Notes: generated from the sequence alone by a model not told the origin. A DNA stretch of 64,000 bases from Taklimakanibacter deserti (GCA_003574785.1 QORU01000002.1:496001-560000); one strand, 5' to 3'. Positions 37,401 through 46,783 are shown, counted from the first letter of the stretch. Translations and numbers: made by a program.

Positions 37401-38753
37401 ATGCGGACGATGCGCCGCTTTCCTCTATCCCAGAACGTGCTGACCATTGCTGCTGCCATCACGGGCAGCAGTGCCGTGATGCTGGGCGAGAGCGTGGTTT
37501 CGCTGGCGCTGCCCAGCATCGGCAAGACATTGAACGTGCCCTTCGCCAGCCTGCAATGGGTGGCCGACGGCTACAATCTGACACTTGCCTCATGCATTCT
37601 CTTTGGCGGGTCGCTCGGCGATGTCCTGGGCTTGAGGCGCGTCTATCTGTGGAGCGCCTGCGCGTTTCTGGCTCTCTCCCTCCTTTGCGCCCTGGCCTGG
37701 AGCGGCCTCACCCTCATCCTGTTTCGTGCGGTGCTCGGGATCGCCGGAGCGCTTCTCACACCGGTGAGCCTTGCCGTCCTCAATGCGCAACTGCCGAAGG
37801 ACCTGCGCACGCGGGCTGTCGCTTATTGGACGGCGGCGACCTCGATCGTACTGGCGCTTGGCCCTCTGGTCGGCGGCTATCTCGTCGATGTGTTTTCGTG
37901 GCGCGCGATATTCCTGTTCAACGTGCCGCTCGCCCTCATTGCGCTCGCATTGGGCTACTCTGCCTTGAAGGACGCTCCGATGCGCAAAGACTTGCGGATC
38001 GACTGGGCCGGCGCCATCCTGGCCTTCCTCTTCCTTGCCGGCATCACCTTCGGACTGATCGAAGGGCCCGCCAATGACTGGCCGGTGCTGGCCATCGCCG
38101 CGATCGCAGGCGGCGTGGTGTGCTTTTTCGCCTTCATCTGGTGGGAGCGGCGTGCGTCGCGTCCGCTGGTCGATTTCGCGCTCTTCCGCAATCGGAATTT
38201 CTCGGCCACCAATGCCGCGACCTTGCTCCTCTATGCCGCGTTTGGCGGCTTCGGATTCCTGTTCTCGTACTTCCTGCAAACTGTCTCCGGCTTTTCGGCG
38301 ACCGCGGCGGGTGCCGCCTTCCTGCCGGTCTCGGCGATGCTGGGCGTCGCGTCCGGCCAGGTCGGAAGCTACGCCGCGCGCTTTGGCCCGCGCTGGTTCA
38401 TGGGCCTGGGTCCCTTCTTCTGTGCCGCGGGCATGGTGATGCTCCTGCCCTTGGGACCTCAGACGACCTATCTCACCGGTGTGCTGCCGGGCATCGTGCT
38501 GTTCGGCATCGGACTGACACTCACCGTGGCGCCCTTGACCGCGACGGCTCTCAATTCGGCGCCGGACGAGAAATCAGGCATCGCGTCTGCCATCAACAAC
38601 GGATTGGCGTCCGCAGGCCCTCTCATCGCTATCGCCTTGCTCGGGCTTGGCGGACTCGAGCATGCCTATCTTCTCGGCGTGTGGATATGCGTGGTGCTTG
38701 CAGTGCTTGCCGGGCTGGTTTCCCTGACCTTTGTCCGTAAAGCCAGCGCGTGA
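37401..38753 (+). CDS. MFS transporter, DHA2-like
   Basis: 450 residues with about 14 hydrophobic segments. GSSAVMLGESVVSLALPSIGKTLNVPFASLQWVADGYNLTLASCILFGGSLGDVLGLRRVYLW includes the D-x-x-G-x-R-x-x loop, and TAATSIVLALGPLVGGYLVDVFSWRAIFLFNVPLAL is motif C. Probably an exporter. Start 37401 or 37410; no strong ribosome site. Confidence 0.88.
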   Translation: MRTMRRFPLSQNVLTIAAAITGSSAVMLGESVVSLALPSIGKTLNVPFASLQWVADGYNLTLASCILFGGSLGDVLGLRRVYLWSACAFLALSLLCALAWSGLTLILFRAVLGIAGALLTPVSLAVLNAQLPKDLRTRAVAYWTAATSIVLALGPLVGGYLVDVFSWRAIFLFNVPLALIALALGYSALKDAPMRKDLRIDWAGAILAFLFLAGITFGLIEGPANDWPVLAIAAIAGGVVCFFAFIWWERRASRPLVDFALFRNRNFSATNAATLLLYAAFGGFGFLFSYFLQTVSGFSATAAGAAFLPVSAMLGVASGQVGSYAARFGPRWFMGLGPFFCAAGMVMLLPLGPQTTYLTGVLPGIVLFGIGLTLTVAPLTATALNSAPDEKSGIASAINNGLASAGPLIAIALLGLGGLEHAYLLGVWICVVLAVLAGLVSLTFVRKASA

Positions 38754-38755
38754 CC

Positions 38756-39775
38756 TCAGCGCCAGCCGAGCGCCGGGGCGACATGCTTCAGGATCGCCTC
38801 GATGACATGCGCATTGTACTCGACGCCGAGCTGATTGGGCACGGTGAGGAGCAGCGTGTCGGCCGCGGCGATCGCCTCGTCCTGCTTCAATTGCTCGATG
38901 AGGACGTCGGGCTCGGCGGCATAGGTGCGGCCGAAGACGGCGCGCCGTTCGGGCTCGATATAGCCGAAATGGTCCCGGCTCTCGCTGCCGCCGAAATAGG
39001 CGCGGTCGCGCTCATCGACAATCGCGAAAATGCTGCGGCTCACCGACACGCGGGGCTCGCGCTTGTGTCCGGCTTCCGTCCAGGCCGCGCGAAAGGCGCT
39101 GATCTGCTTGGCCTGCTGGATATGCAGCGGCTCGCCGCCCTCGTCGAATTTGAGCGTCGAGCTTTGCAGATTCATGCCAAGCTTCGCCGCCCACTGCGCC
39201 GTGGCGTTGGTGGCGGCCCCCCACCAGATCCGCTCACGCAAGCCTTCCGAGTGAGGCTCGACCCGCAACAGGCCGGGCGGGTTGGGAAACATCGGCTGCG
39301 GATTGGGTTGGGCAAATCCCTCGCCCTTCAGCAATTCGAGAAAGACTTCCGCATGATGGCGGGCCATGTCGGCATCGCTCTTGCCCTCGGGCGGGACGTA
39401 ACCGAAATAGCGCCAGCCATCGATGACCTGCTCCGGCGATCCGCGGCTGATGCCGAGCTGCAGCCGGCCGCCGGCAATGAGGTCGGCCGAGCCCGCATCC
39501 TCGATCATATAGAACGGGTTCTCATATCGCATGTCGATGACCGCCGTTCCGATCTCGATGCGCTTCGTCCGGGCGCCCACGGCGGCGAGCAGCGGAAAGG
39601 GCGAGCCGAGCTGGCGGGCGAAATGATGCACGCGGAAATAAGCGCCGTCGGCGCCCAGTTCCTCGGCGGCGACCGCCAGGTCGATGGATTGCAACAAGGC
39701 GTCCGCCGCCGTCCGCGTCCGCGACTGGAGCGAGGGTGACCAATGCCCGAAGGAGAGAAAGCCGATTTTTTTCAT
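38756..39775 (-). CDS. LLM-class flavin-dependent oxidoreductase (luciferase-like)
   Basis: 339 residues: MKKIGFLSFGHWSPS, AAEELGADGAYFRVHHFARQLGSPFPLLAAVGARTKRIEIGTAVIDMRYENPFYMIEDAGSADLIAGGRLQLGISRGSPEQVIDGW is the bacterial-luciferase TIM-barrel pattern (F420/FMN-type monooxygenase). It probably uses reduced FMN from a separate reductase. Substrate unknown. It is followed upstream on the same strand by the disulfide reductase-like flavoprotein, 57 bp away. Confidence 0.9.
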   Translation of the reverse strand: MKKIGFLSFGHWSPSLQSRTRTAADALLQSIDLAVAAEELGADGAYFRVHHFARQLGSPFPLLAAVGARTKRIEIGTAVIDMRYENPFYMIEDAGSADLIAGGRLQLGISRGSPEQVIDGWRYFGYVPPEGKSDADMARHHAEVFLELLKGEGFAQPNPQPMFPNPPGLLRVEPHSEGLRERIWWGAATNATAQWAAKLGMNLQSSTLKFDEGGEPLHIQQAKQISAFRAAWTEAGHKREPRVSVSRSIFAIVDERDRAYFGGSESRDHFGYIEPERRAVFGRTYAAEPDVLIEQLKQDEAIAAADTLLLTVPNQLGVEYNAHVIEAILKHVAPALGWR

Positions 39776-39831
39776 GGAGAGAGGTATGTAGTGCGCGCTC
39801 CTGCGGCTTCAATAGGAGAAACGACGCAGGC

Positions 39832-41208
39832 TCACGTCAGCGGCTTGAGCTCGCCTAGCATCGTCGGGACGAACTCCGATACGGTCGGGTGGATATGCAT
39901 CGCCCGCTGCATCACCGTATAAGGCGCCTTGGCATACATCAGGTCGAGAATGGAGTGGATCACCTCATCGCCGCCCGTTCCCAGGATCGAAGCCCCCAGG
40001 AACTGATTCGTCTCGCGGTCGATGAGGACCTTCATGAAGCCCAGCGTTTCGCTCTTTTCAAACGCCCGGCCGACATCCTCCATCGCCATCGTCGCGATCA
40101 ATGCCGGCTTCCCTGATTTCCTCACCTGGGCTTCGGTAAGCCCGACGCGGCCGAGCGGCGGATCGATATAGAGATTATAGGCCGGGATGCGATCGCTCAC
40201 GCGCCGCGGGTCGTTGTCGAGCAGATTGGCCGCGACGATCTCGAAGTCGTTCCAGGCGGTGTGGGTGAAGGCGCCCCGGCCGTTGCAATCGCCCATCGCC
40301 CAGATGCCCGGCACATTCGTGCGCAGCTCGTCATCGACCTTGATGTAACCCTTCTCATCCACGGCAACCGAGGCCTTGTCCAGTCCGAGGTCGTCGGTAT
40401 TGGGACGCCGCCCGACGGCCAGCAGAAGATGGCTGCCCGCCACCTCGGGCGCTCCTTGCGTACATTCGACGCTGGCGGTGATGTCGTTGCCGCGTCTTCC
40501 GACAGCGAGGCATTGCGCGTTGAGGCGTATGCTGATCCCCTCGCGCTCCAGAACGTCATGGATAGCTGAGGAAACGTCCTCGTCCTCGCGCGGCACGAGG
40601 CGGGACGACATTTCGATCACCGTAACTTCACTGCCGAACCGGCGATAAACTTGAGCAAATTCGAGGCCGATATAGCTGCCCCCGACGACGATCAGGTGGC
40701 GCGGCAGGACATCGAGCTTCAGGATCGAGCTGTTGGTGAGATAGTCGACCTCGTCGAGCCCGGGCATGTCGGGCACCGATGCGCGGCCGCCGACATTGAT
40801 GAAAATCTTGTCGGCGCTGAGCACCTCGTTTCCGACCGCGACCTCGCGCGATGACACGAAGCGGGCATGATCGTGATAGACGGTGCAGCGCTCGGTGTTC
40901 CGCAGGGACTTTTCGACGCCCTTGGTCGAAGGCGTGAATATCGCCTCCATGCGCGCCTTGACCCGCTTCATGTCGACGGTGACCGGCCCGCCGATATCCA
41001 CGCCGAATTCGGCGGCGCGGCGCGCCATGTGGGCGGCATAGGCGCTCGCCACCAGGGCCTTGGTCGGCGTGCAGCCGGTATTGACGCAGGTCCCGCCGAA
41101 ATGCTTTCGCTCGACGATCGCAACCGTCGTTCCCGATTCCGCGAGGCGCTTGGCCAGCGACGGCCCTGCCTGCCCTGTGCCGATGACGATGGCGTCATAT
41201 TTTTTCAT
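39832..41208 (-). CDS. Pyridine nucleotide-disulfide oxidoreductase (mercuric reductase-like flavoprotein)
   Basis: 458 residues. FAD fingerprint DAIVIGTGQAGPSLAK at 5-20; redox-active disulfide CVNTGC at 41-46; NAD(P) fingerprint LIVVGGSYIGLEFAQVYRRFG; C-terminal dimerisation domain ending MHIHPTVSEFVPTMLGEL with the catalytic His-x-x-x-x-Glu pair (HIHPTVSE). The N-terminal heavy-metal domain and C-terminal vicinal cysteines of MerA are absent, so it is not a true mercuric reductase. Substrate unknown; no mer genes are present. Confidence 0.88.
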   Translation of the reverse strand: MKKYDAIVIGTGQAGPSLAKRLAESGTTVAIVERKHFGGTCVNTGCTPTKALVASAYAAHMARRAAEFGVDIGGPVTVDMKRVKARMEAIFTPSTKGVEKSLRNTERCTVYHDHARFVSSREVAVGNEVLSADKIFINVGGRASVPDMPGLDEVDYLTNSSILKLDVLPRHLIVVGGSYIGLEFAQVYRRFGSEVTVIEMSSRLVPREDEDVSSAIHDVLEREGISIRLNAQCLAVGRRGNDITASVECTQGAPEVAGSHLLLAVGRRPNTDDLGLDKASVAVDEKGYIKVDDELRTNVPGIWAMGDCNGRGAFTHTAWNDFEIVAANLLDNDPRRVSDRIPAYNLYIDPPLGRVGLTEAQVRKSGKPALIATMAMEDVGRAFEKSETLGFMKVLIDRETNQFLGASILGTGGDEVIHSILDLMYAKAPYTVMQRAMHIHPTVSEFVPTMLGELKPLT

Positions 41209-41327
41209 CTGGTCCCTCGCGGAAGCCCCAGCCTATATCAGCTTCGATGAGCATGCCAGTTCTGGTACCAAGCGCTATGATCTCCCGGCGACGGCCCGAG
41301 GATCATTCATGCAAGGAAAGCAATGCG

Positions 41328-41888
41328 ATGAAAAGGCTCAAATTGCAGATGCAGGTCAGCGCCGACGGCTTTGACGCGAGCGGCCCCGCTGACGACAAGG
41401 CCTGGAGCGAGATGGAGCCCCATTCCCGCGACCTCCTCGATGGCGCCGACACGATCGTTATCGGCCGGAAAACCGCGGTCGACTTCATTCCCTATTGGGA
41501 CGAGAAGGCGACGCAGCGCGAGGATCCCTGGCACGAGATCGCCAGGCGCATCGCCGAAGCAAGGAAGGTCGTCTTTTCCAAGACGCTCGCCAAGTCCGAA
41601 TGGACCAACACCGATGTCGAGAACGGAGACCTCGCCGAAGCGATCGGGCGGCTCAAAAGCACGGCCGGGAAGGACATCATCGTTTATGGTGGCGTCTCCT
41701 TCGTTTCCGCCCTGGTCAAGTCGAGGCTGATCGATGAGTTTCATCTGTTCGTCAATCCTATCGCCCTGGGTGCGGGGAAAAGCATATTTGCCGGCCTCGA
41801 CGAAGCGCAGCGGCTCAGGCTGAAAAAGTCGGTCGCCTACACCAGCGGGGTCGTGCTGTTGAATTACGAAGCTTTCCCCGCCGAATAG
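41328..41888 (+). CDS. Dihydrofolate reductase-like protein (RibD C-terminal domain)
   Basis: 186 residues: MKRLKLQMQVSADGFDASGPADDKAWSEME, GADTIVIGRKTAVDFIPYW, ARKVVFSKTLAKSEWTN and IIVYGGVSFVSALVKSRLIDEFHLFVNPIALGAGKSIF, the RibD-C fold of NADPH-dependent pyrimidine reductases. Stand-alone members are of unknown role. Start 41328 follows AAGGAAAG. Its last 25 bp overlap the end of the convergent GFA gene. Confidence 0.87.
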   Translation: MKRLKLQMQVSADGFDASGPADDKAWSEMEPHSRDLLDGADTIVIGRKTAVDFIPYWDEKATQREDPWHEIARRIAEARKVVFSKTLAKSEWTNTDVENGDLAEAIGRLKSTAGKDIIVYGGVSFVSALVKSRLIDEFHLFVNPIALGAGKSIFAGLDEAQRLRLKKSVAYTSGVVLLNYEAFPAE

Positions 41889-42274
41889 CGTTCGAAGGCC
41901 GGCAGCTCATGGACATGCGCCATCCATCCGATGCGCTCTGCGGTCTGGATATGAGCCCGGGCCGGCACGGCGTCCGGATTGTCGAAGCTGGCGCTCCTGA
42001 TATTGATGCGCCCGGCCAAGATTTTCTCATTGGTATAGAAGAGGCCGGTGCCGCAATCGGGGCAGAAATGCCGCCGGCCGTGTTCGGAGGAGCCGTAGGT
42101 CTTCGCCCTGCCCTTCGTCACCTTGAAGGCCGCAAGCGGATACATCGCCCAGCCGACCATGGGCGCTCCGGCGCTGCGCCGGCAATCGGCGCAATGGCAC
42201 AGCGCATGCGTCAGTGCTTCGCCTTCTGCTTCGTAGCGAATTGCGCCACAGTGACAGCCGCCGGTGATTGCCAT
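41864..42274 (-). CDS. GFA-family zinc protein (copy 2)
   Basis: 136 residues with zinc cysteines in GGCHCGAIRYEAEG, LCHCADCRRSAGAPM and HFCPDCGTGLFYTN. It is closer to the classic GFA pattern than the copy at 9277. The C-terminal PAFERYSAGKAS overlaps the convergent RibD-like gene by 25 bp. Likely role: binding of glutathione or a thiol-aldehyde adduct, unproven. Confidence 0.88.
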   Translation of the reverse strand: MAITGGCHCGAIRYEAEGEALTHALCHCADCRRSAGAPMVGWAMYPLAAFKVTKGRAKTYGSSEHGRRHFCPDCGTGLFYTNEKILAGRINIRSASFDNPDAVPARAHIQTAERIGWMAHVHELPAFERYSAGKAS

Positions 42275-42359
42275 GTCGTCGCTCCTCTTTGCCGTCAGAT
42301 GGGCAATCTAGGATCCGGCGAGCGGCCGCGCCAGGGGATCCCGAAAGACTGGAGATCAT

Positions 42360-43019
42360 ATGTTCATCGTCATTTTCGAGGTGCAGCCCAAGCCCGATCG
42401 CTTCGATGACTATCTCGCCTTGGCCAAGCAGTTGAAGCCGAAGCTCGAGGCCATGGAAGGCTTCATCGACAATGAGCGCTTCAGGAGCAAGCGCGATGAT
42501 GGCCGCTTATTGTCCTTGTCGACCTGGCGCGACGAGAAGGCGGTCGTCAGATGGCGCACGCAAAGCGAGCATCACGCCGTCCAGGAAAAGGGACGCTTCG
42601 AGATTTTTGCGGATTATCATTTGCGCATCGGCGAGATCACCGCCGATACGGCGCCGCCCGATGGTCTGGCTGTCACGGAGAGTCGCTTCGACGAGACGGA
42701 AATCGGCAAGGCCAAGGCAGCGACCATCACCGAACTGACGCCGGCCGGAGATGAGGCGCTCGACCCAGTGCTTGCCCGGCTCGGCCTTGCGCCGGCGCAG
42801 CAAGGGATCGTCGCACTCGAGGTGTTCGAGAGCATCTACAAACGCGGCAAGCTCGCCCTCCTGGCGTCCTGGATGGATGCCGAAGCCGCCTCCGCCTGGT
42901 CGCCGCCGAAGCCCCTATCCGTCGCATCGATCCGGCACCGGCAGGTGCGGATCATTCGCGACTACGGCATGTTCGAGCGCCGCGAAGCCCCGCAATTCTA
43001 TCCGGATGTCAAGACTTGA
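42360..43019 (+). CDS. Two-domain antibiotic biosynthesis monooxygenase-like protein
   Basis: 219 residues. The N-terminal domain (MFIVIFEVQPKPDRFDDYLALAKQLKPKLEAMEGFIDNERFRSKRDDGRLLSLSTWRDEKAVVRWR) is a typical ABM ferredoxin-like fold with conserved W and H. The second half (IVALEVFESIYKRGKLALLASWMDAEAASAW ... RHRQVRIIRDYGMFERREAPQFYP) is a diverged second ABM domain. Probably a cofactor-free oxygenase or a heme-binding relative. Confidence 0.85.
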   Translation: MFIVIFEVQPKPDRFDDYLALAKQLKPKLEAMEGFIDNERFRSKRDDGRLLSLSTWRDEKAVVRWRTQSEHHAVQEKGRFEIFADYHLRIGEITADTAPPDGLAVTESRFDETEIGKAKAATITELTPAGDEALDPVLARLGLAPAQQGIVALEVFESIYKRGKLALLASWMDAEAASAWSPPKPLSVASIRHRQVRIIRDYGMFERREAPQFYPDVKT

Positions 43020-43158
43020 GGCCTAATCTCCGCGTTCAGGTGAACCTATCCTTCAGCGCGATAGCAACGAAGTCCCGGAACAGCCGATCATGGTCCGATA
43101 TGACCGGTGACAACACCCGGCGTCTTTCGGCGCCGCGATTACGCTTTCGGAGCACGCC

Positions 43159-44163
43159 ATGCATGTCGGGAAATCCTATCGCGCGCGCGAATTTCTGTCC
43201 TGGTCGCGCCGAAGCCTGTTCGCGCTCCTGATCGTCAGCACGGCCTCGGTGCTGCTCTATCGCCTTGTGGGCTTCAAGGGGCTGTCGCTGCCGTGGTCGG
43301 TCATCCTGCTCCTGGGAACGACCGTCACCCTCGTCGCGGCATTCAAGAACACCCAGACCTACAGCCGCAGCCTCGAGGCGCAGCAGGCCTGGTCGGCCAT
43401 CTCGACGAGCAGCCGCCTGTGGGGGGCGCTGTGCCGCGATTTCCTCAACCCGGAGGCGGCACGAAAGCTCATCTACCGCCACATCGCCTGGCTCACGGCC
43501 TTGCGCTTCGCCTTGCGCAGCCCAAAGCCCTGGGAGACCGTCGATCGGAAAGCCAATGCCGAGTTCAAGCGGCACTACTATGTCCTCGAGCAGGAAACCC
43601 GGCTGCAGGACGAACTCACAAGCAGCGTTTCGGGCGAGGACGCGCAGACCATCTTGGGCGCCGCGAATCCCGCCGCCCGCGCCTTGCAGCTGCAAGGCAC
43701 AGATCTGAAAGCGCTGCTCGATCAGGGCGCCTTGTCGGTCCAGTCCTATCTCGAGATGCTGAAGGTCCTGCGCGAGCTCTATGATCAGCAATCGCGCAGC
43801 GAGCGCATCAAGAACTTCCCTTATCCAAGGCAATATGCGGTGGTGAGCGCCATGTTCGTCACCATCTTCTGCTTTCTGCTGCCCTTTGGGATGATCGGCC
43901 AACTCGCCGGCCTCGATGCCGAGATCGAGGGCGTCATGAAGGGGAACATGGTGTGGCTGGTCGTTCCGCTCAGCATGCTCATCGGCTGGATGTACGCCTC
44001 GCTGGATCAGGTCGGAGAGAGCACGTCCAACCCCTTCGAGGGCGGCGCCAATGACGTGCCGATTTCCCAGATCAGCCGCCAGATCGAGATCGAGCTGCGC
44101 GAGCTCTTGGGCGAGAACGACCTGCCCGCGCCCTTGCAGCCCGCCAACGGCATCGTGACGTAA
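43159..44163 (+). CDS. Bestrophin-like (UPF0187) ion channel
   Basis: 334 residues. N-terminal membrane pair (SLFALLIVSTASVLLYRLVGFKGLSLPWSVILLLGTTVTLVAAFKNTQTYSR), then the long cytoplasmic helix WSAISTSSRLWGALCRDFL and the late membrane segments. NPFEGGANDVPISQISRQIEIELRELLGE near the C-terminus is the bestrophin signature. Bacterial relatives form pentameric ion channels. Confidence 0.9.
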   Translation: MHVGKSYRAREFLSWSRRSLFALLIVSTASVLLYRLVGFKGLSLPWSVILLLGTTVTLVAAFKNTQTYSRSLEAQQAWSAISTSSRLWGALCRDFLNPEAARKLIYRHIAWLTALRFALRSPKPWETVDRKANAEFKRHYYVLEQETRLQDELTSSVSGEDAQTILGAANPAARALQLQGTDLKALLDQGALSVQSYLEMLKVLRELYDQQSRSERIKNFPYPRQYAVVSAMFVTIFCFLLPFGMIGQLAGLDAEIEGVMKGNMVWLVVPLSMLIGWMYASLDQVGESTSNPFEGGANDVPISQISRQIEIELRELLGENDLPAPLQPANGIVT

Positions 44164-44175
44164 CGCTATGGTCTC

Positions 44176-44201
44176 ATGAGGCTCCGCTAGCTTCGCCTCA
44201 T
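44176..44201. terminator. Stem-loop after bestrophin gene
   Basis: Arms ATGAGGC (44176-44182) and GCCTCAT (44195-44201) with a 12-nt loop, 12 bp after the stop codon and followed by TTAGG. Probable terminator. Confidence 0.5.
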
Positions 44202-44268
44202 TAGGAACCTATTGGTCAGCGCCTCCATTACCGCAAGATGCTTCGCTGGTTCTCGAATGGAGGACGCA

Positions 44269-44712
44269 ATGGCTTCCGCGCAGTCAGAGGTTACCGCACT
44301 CTTGGACAATCGCGTTGAGGCCTGCCGGGCAAAGGACATTGATCGCCTCATGTCGCTCTACTCCTCCGACATTGTCTATTTCGACTGTGTGCCCCCGCTT
44401 CAAGGCTTCATTGGTTCCGCTGCCGTGCGGGGTAATTTCCTGCGCTGGTTCGATGAATATGAAGGCCCGATCGGCCTGGAAACCCGCGACATGGATATTG
44501 CGCTGAGCGGGGATGTCGCCTTTGCCCATATGCTCAACCTGGATCAAGGAAACCTCCATTTGGCAAAGGCCGGGCTTCAAGAAGCCTGGGTGCGCTCGAC
44601 CGTTTGCTGTCAACGATCGTCCCGCGGATGGCTGATCACGCACGAGCATGTCTCATGGCCGTTCGAGTTCAACAAGAAGGGCGGGAATGTGGTCATGAAG
44701 CTTGCCGCCTGA
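44269..44712 (+). CDS. SnoaL/NTF2-like protein
   Basis: 147 residues: VTALLDNRVEACRAKDIDRLMSLYSSDIVYFDCVPPLQGFIGSAAVRGNFLRWFDEYEGPIGLETRDMDIALSGDVAFAHMLNL is the SnoaL-like cone fold used by ketosteroid isomerases and polyketide cyclases. GGAGG lies 6 nt before the ATG at 44269; the ATG at 44257 is itself part of that site. Substrate unknown. Confidence 0.85.
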   Translation: MASAQSEVTALLDNRVEACRAKDIDRLMSLYSSDIVYFDCVPPLQGFIGSAAVRGNFLRWFDEYEGPIGLETRDMDIALSGDVAFAHMLNLDQGNLHLAKAGLQEAWVRSTVCCQRSSRGWLITHEHVSWPFEFNKKGGNVVMKLAA

Positions 44713-44814
44713 CATCGCGGGTTGGGAATGCCACACGACACGCCGCCGATGGAGTTGACACCTTTCGCAGCCTGAGGCATCATGACAGCAATTTTTCTGG
44801 CATCGTGATGTATC

Positions 44815-45072
44815 ATGCGAACCACTGTCACACTGGATCCGGACGTTGAGTCAATGCTGCGCAAAGAGGTGCAGAAGCGCGGTGAACCGTTCAAACAGGT
44901 ATTGAACAACGCGATTCGCGCCGGACTGCGCGGTACAAAGCGGCGCGGCGAAGCGTTCGAACCCCTCACCTTCGATATGGGCCAGCCGCGGTTGGACCTC
45001 ACCAAGGCTGGCGCGCTCGCCGCCGAGCTGGAGGATGAAGAACTCATCAGTCGGTACCGGCGCAGCCGATGA
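44815..45072 (+). CDS. vapB: VapB-like ribbon-helix-helix antitoxin
   Basis: 85 residues. MRTTVTLDPDVESMLRKEVQKRGEPFKQVLNNAIRAGL is a ribbon-helix-helix DNA-binding domain; the tail (FDMGQPRLDLTKAGALAAELEDEELISRYRRSR) would wrap the toxin. It overlaps the toxin gene by 4 nt (ATGA at 45069). Imperfect repeats of CATCATGACAG/CTGGCATCGTGATG upstream may be its operator. Confidence 0.88.
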   Translation: MRTTVTLDPDVESMLRKEVQKRGEPFKQVLNNAIRAGLRGTKRRGEAFEPLTFDMGQPRLDLTKAGALAAELEDEELISRYRRSR

Positions 45073-45500
45073 TCTTGCCGGACGTCAATGTACTTCTCTA
45101 CGTCGTCAACAGTTCTAGCGACCAGCATGCGGTTGCGTTGAGAGCCCTGCGGCAGGGTTTCGATGATCCACGCGGCGTTGCCTTTGCGTGGACGGCGCTT
45201 CTGGCGTTTTTGCGTCTCGCCACGCGCCGGGGCATCTTTCCGAGGCCTTTGTCGATAGAGGACGCCCTGCATGTCATCGAGCGTTGGCTTGGACATCCCC
45301 AGGCACAAGTCATACATCCGGGAGACCGGCACGCCGAGATTCTTGGGCGATTGCTGAAGTCTGCTGGCACCGCCGGCAATCTGACGACGGATGCACATCT
45401 TGCCGCGCTGGCGATCGAGCACGGAGCGGCGGTCTTGAGCTTCGATCGTGACTTCGCACGTTTCGACGGCGTGCAATGGACGCTGCCTTCCGCTGACTGA
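45069..45500 (+). CDS. vapC: VapC-like PIN-domain toxin
   Basis: 143 residues: MILPDVNVLLYVVNSSSDQHAVALRALRQGF (Asp5 of the acidic site), the AFLRLATRRGIFPRPLSIEDAL segment typical of the TTHA0281/VapC subfamily, and GNLTTDAHLAALAIEHGAAVLSFDRDFARFDGVQW with the distal aspartates. PIN toxins are Mg-dependent ribonucleases acting on tRNA or rRNA. The site and frame look intact, so the pair is probably functional. Confidence 0.88.
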   Translation: MILPDVNVLLYVVNSSSDQHAVALRALRQGFDDPRGVAFAWTALLAFLRLATRRGIFPRPLSIEDALHVIERWLGHPQAQVIHPGDRHAEILGRLLKSAGTAGNLTTDAHLAALAIEHGAAVLSFDRDFARFDGVQWTLPSAD

Positions 45501-45577
45501 CCGCCACATTCTCAGTAGCACCAAAAGAGCCAACGTGATGATACGTTAGAGACTGCTGTTCCCCCCAATGCGCGGGA

Positions 45578-45958
45578 TCAGCCCTTTGACGGCTTCAGCG
45601 CCTCATGCGCCGCCAGGAAGGCTTGGCGGCCTGCCGGCGTCCCGCAATAGACGGTGACATGGATCAACGCTTCCTTGATCTCGTCGACCGTCACACCGTT
45701 CGAGACGGCAGCCTTCGTGTAGATGCCCAGCTCTTGAAAGCGGCCCAGCCCGGCGAGGATGCCGAGCGTCAGAATAAACCGCGTCCTCTGGTCAAGTCCG
45801 GGACGGCTCCACGCATAGCCCCAGGCCAATTCGGTAACGGCGCGCTGAAACGTCATCATGAAGTCATCAGCGCCCGCAAAGTTCGCGTCCAGATATTCGG
45901 ACCCGAGCACTTGCCTGCGCTTCTCGAGGCCCTTCTCAAACAACTCGTTGTTCGCCAT
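45578..45958 (-). CDS. Carboxymuconolactone decarboxylase-family protein, PcaC-like
   Basis: 126 residues: LFEKGLEKRRQVLGSEYLDANFAGADDFMMTFQRAVTELAWGYAWSRPGLDQRTRFILTLGILAGLGRFQELGIYTKAAVSNGVTVDEIKEALIHVTVYCGTPAGRQAFLAAHEAL is the full PcaC pattern, including HVTVYCGTPAG. No other protocatechuate gene is adjacent, so gamma-carboxymuconolactone decarboxylase activity is possible but unproven. Confidence 0.87.
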   Translation of the reverse strand: MANNELFEKGLEKRRQVLGSEYLDANFAGADDFMMTFQRAVTELAWGYAWSRPGLDQRTRFILTLGILAGLGRFQELGIYTKAAVSNGVTVDEIKEALIHVTVYCGTPAGRQAFLAAHEALKPSKG

Positions 45959-46108
45959 CGCCTGCGCTCCTCCGTCTTCGCCCCGGATCGCATTTGAGGC
46001 GATATTGCTTCACGACTCAAGGCATCGTTCCCCAGGGGGACCTGGAGCCGGTTCGTCGGACGGTATAGACTGTCCGGCAGCGAAGTCGGTTGAGGAGTGC
46101 CCGCCGTC

Positions 46109-46783
46109 ATGAAGCCCATGGAGGAAAGGCATCTCGCGGTTCTGCGCAAACACATGGTCGAGATGATCGAGATTCTTGCCGATCTCGCCAGCGAGGATAT
46201 CGGCAAGGCAGCGCTCGATGAACGGGTGATGGCCGTGATGCATGAGGTGCCGCGGCATCTCTTCGTGCCGGACCAGGTGGCGCCTTATGCCTATCAGGAC
46301 ATGCCGCTGCCGATCGGCTTCGACAAGACCATCTCGCAACCCTTCATGGTGGCTCTCATGACCGACCTGCTGGCGCCTCAGCCGCACGACGCCGTGCTCG
46401 AGATCGGCACCGGCTTCGGCTATCAGACCGCGATCCTCGCGGAGCTTGCGCGCCAGGTCTGGAGCGTCGAGATCATCGAGGAATTTGCCAGCGGTGCCGT
46501 GGCCCTTCTCGAGGCCCTGGGCTACGCCAATGTCGGCATTCGTGTCGGCGACGGGTCGCGCGGCTGGCCCGAGCATGCCCCCTTCGACAAGATCATGGTC
46601 ACGGTGGCGGCCGAGCGCACGCCTCAGGCTTTGCTCGAGCAGCTCAAGCCCGGCGGGCGGATGGTGTTGCCTGTCGGCGCCGAAGAGGCACAGGTCCTGA
46701 CCGTCATCGACAAGGACGCGACCGGAAAGCTTGCCGAGCGAAAACTCATCCCCGTCCGGTTCAGCCCGCTCGAAACGGTCTAG
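46109..46783 (+). CDS. pcm: Protein-L-isoaspartate O-methyltransferase
   Basis: 224 residues. VMAVMHEVPRHLFVPDQVAPYAYQDMPLPIGFDKTISQPFMVALMTDLL contains the substrate-binding loop (TISQPFMVA) and VLEIGTGFGYQTAILAELARQVWSVEII is the SAM-binding motif I. It repairs isoaspartyl residues in aged proteins. The start at 46109 is preferred to the GTG at 46097, which directly abuts the GAGGAG site. Confidence 0.92.
   Translation: MKPMEERHLAVLRKHMVEMIEILADLASEDIGKAALDERVMAVMHEVPRHLFVPDQVAPYAYQDMPLPIGFDKTISQPFMVALMTDLLAPQPHDAVLEIGTGFGYQTAILAELARQVWSVEIIEEFASGAVALLEALGYANVGIRVGDGSRGWPEHAPFDKIMVTVAAERTPQALLEQLKPGGRMVLPVGAEEAQVLTVIDKDATGKLAERKLIPVRFSPLETV

Noticed and set aside
39832..41208. True mercuric reductase MerA
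   Set aside because: The N-terminal heavy-metal domain and C-terminal vicinal cysteines are missing and no mer genes are present.
44760..44814. VapB operator as a clean palindrome
   Set aside because: The repeats upstream of vapB are imperfect and offset, so I mention them in the gene entry but do not list a site.
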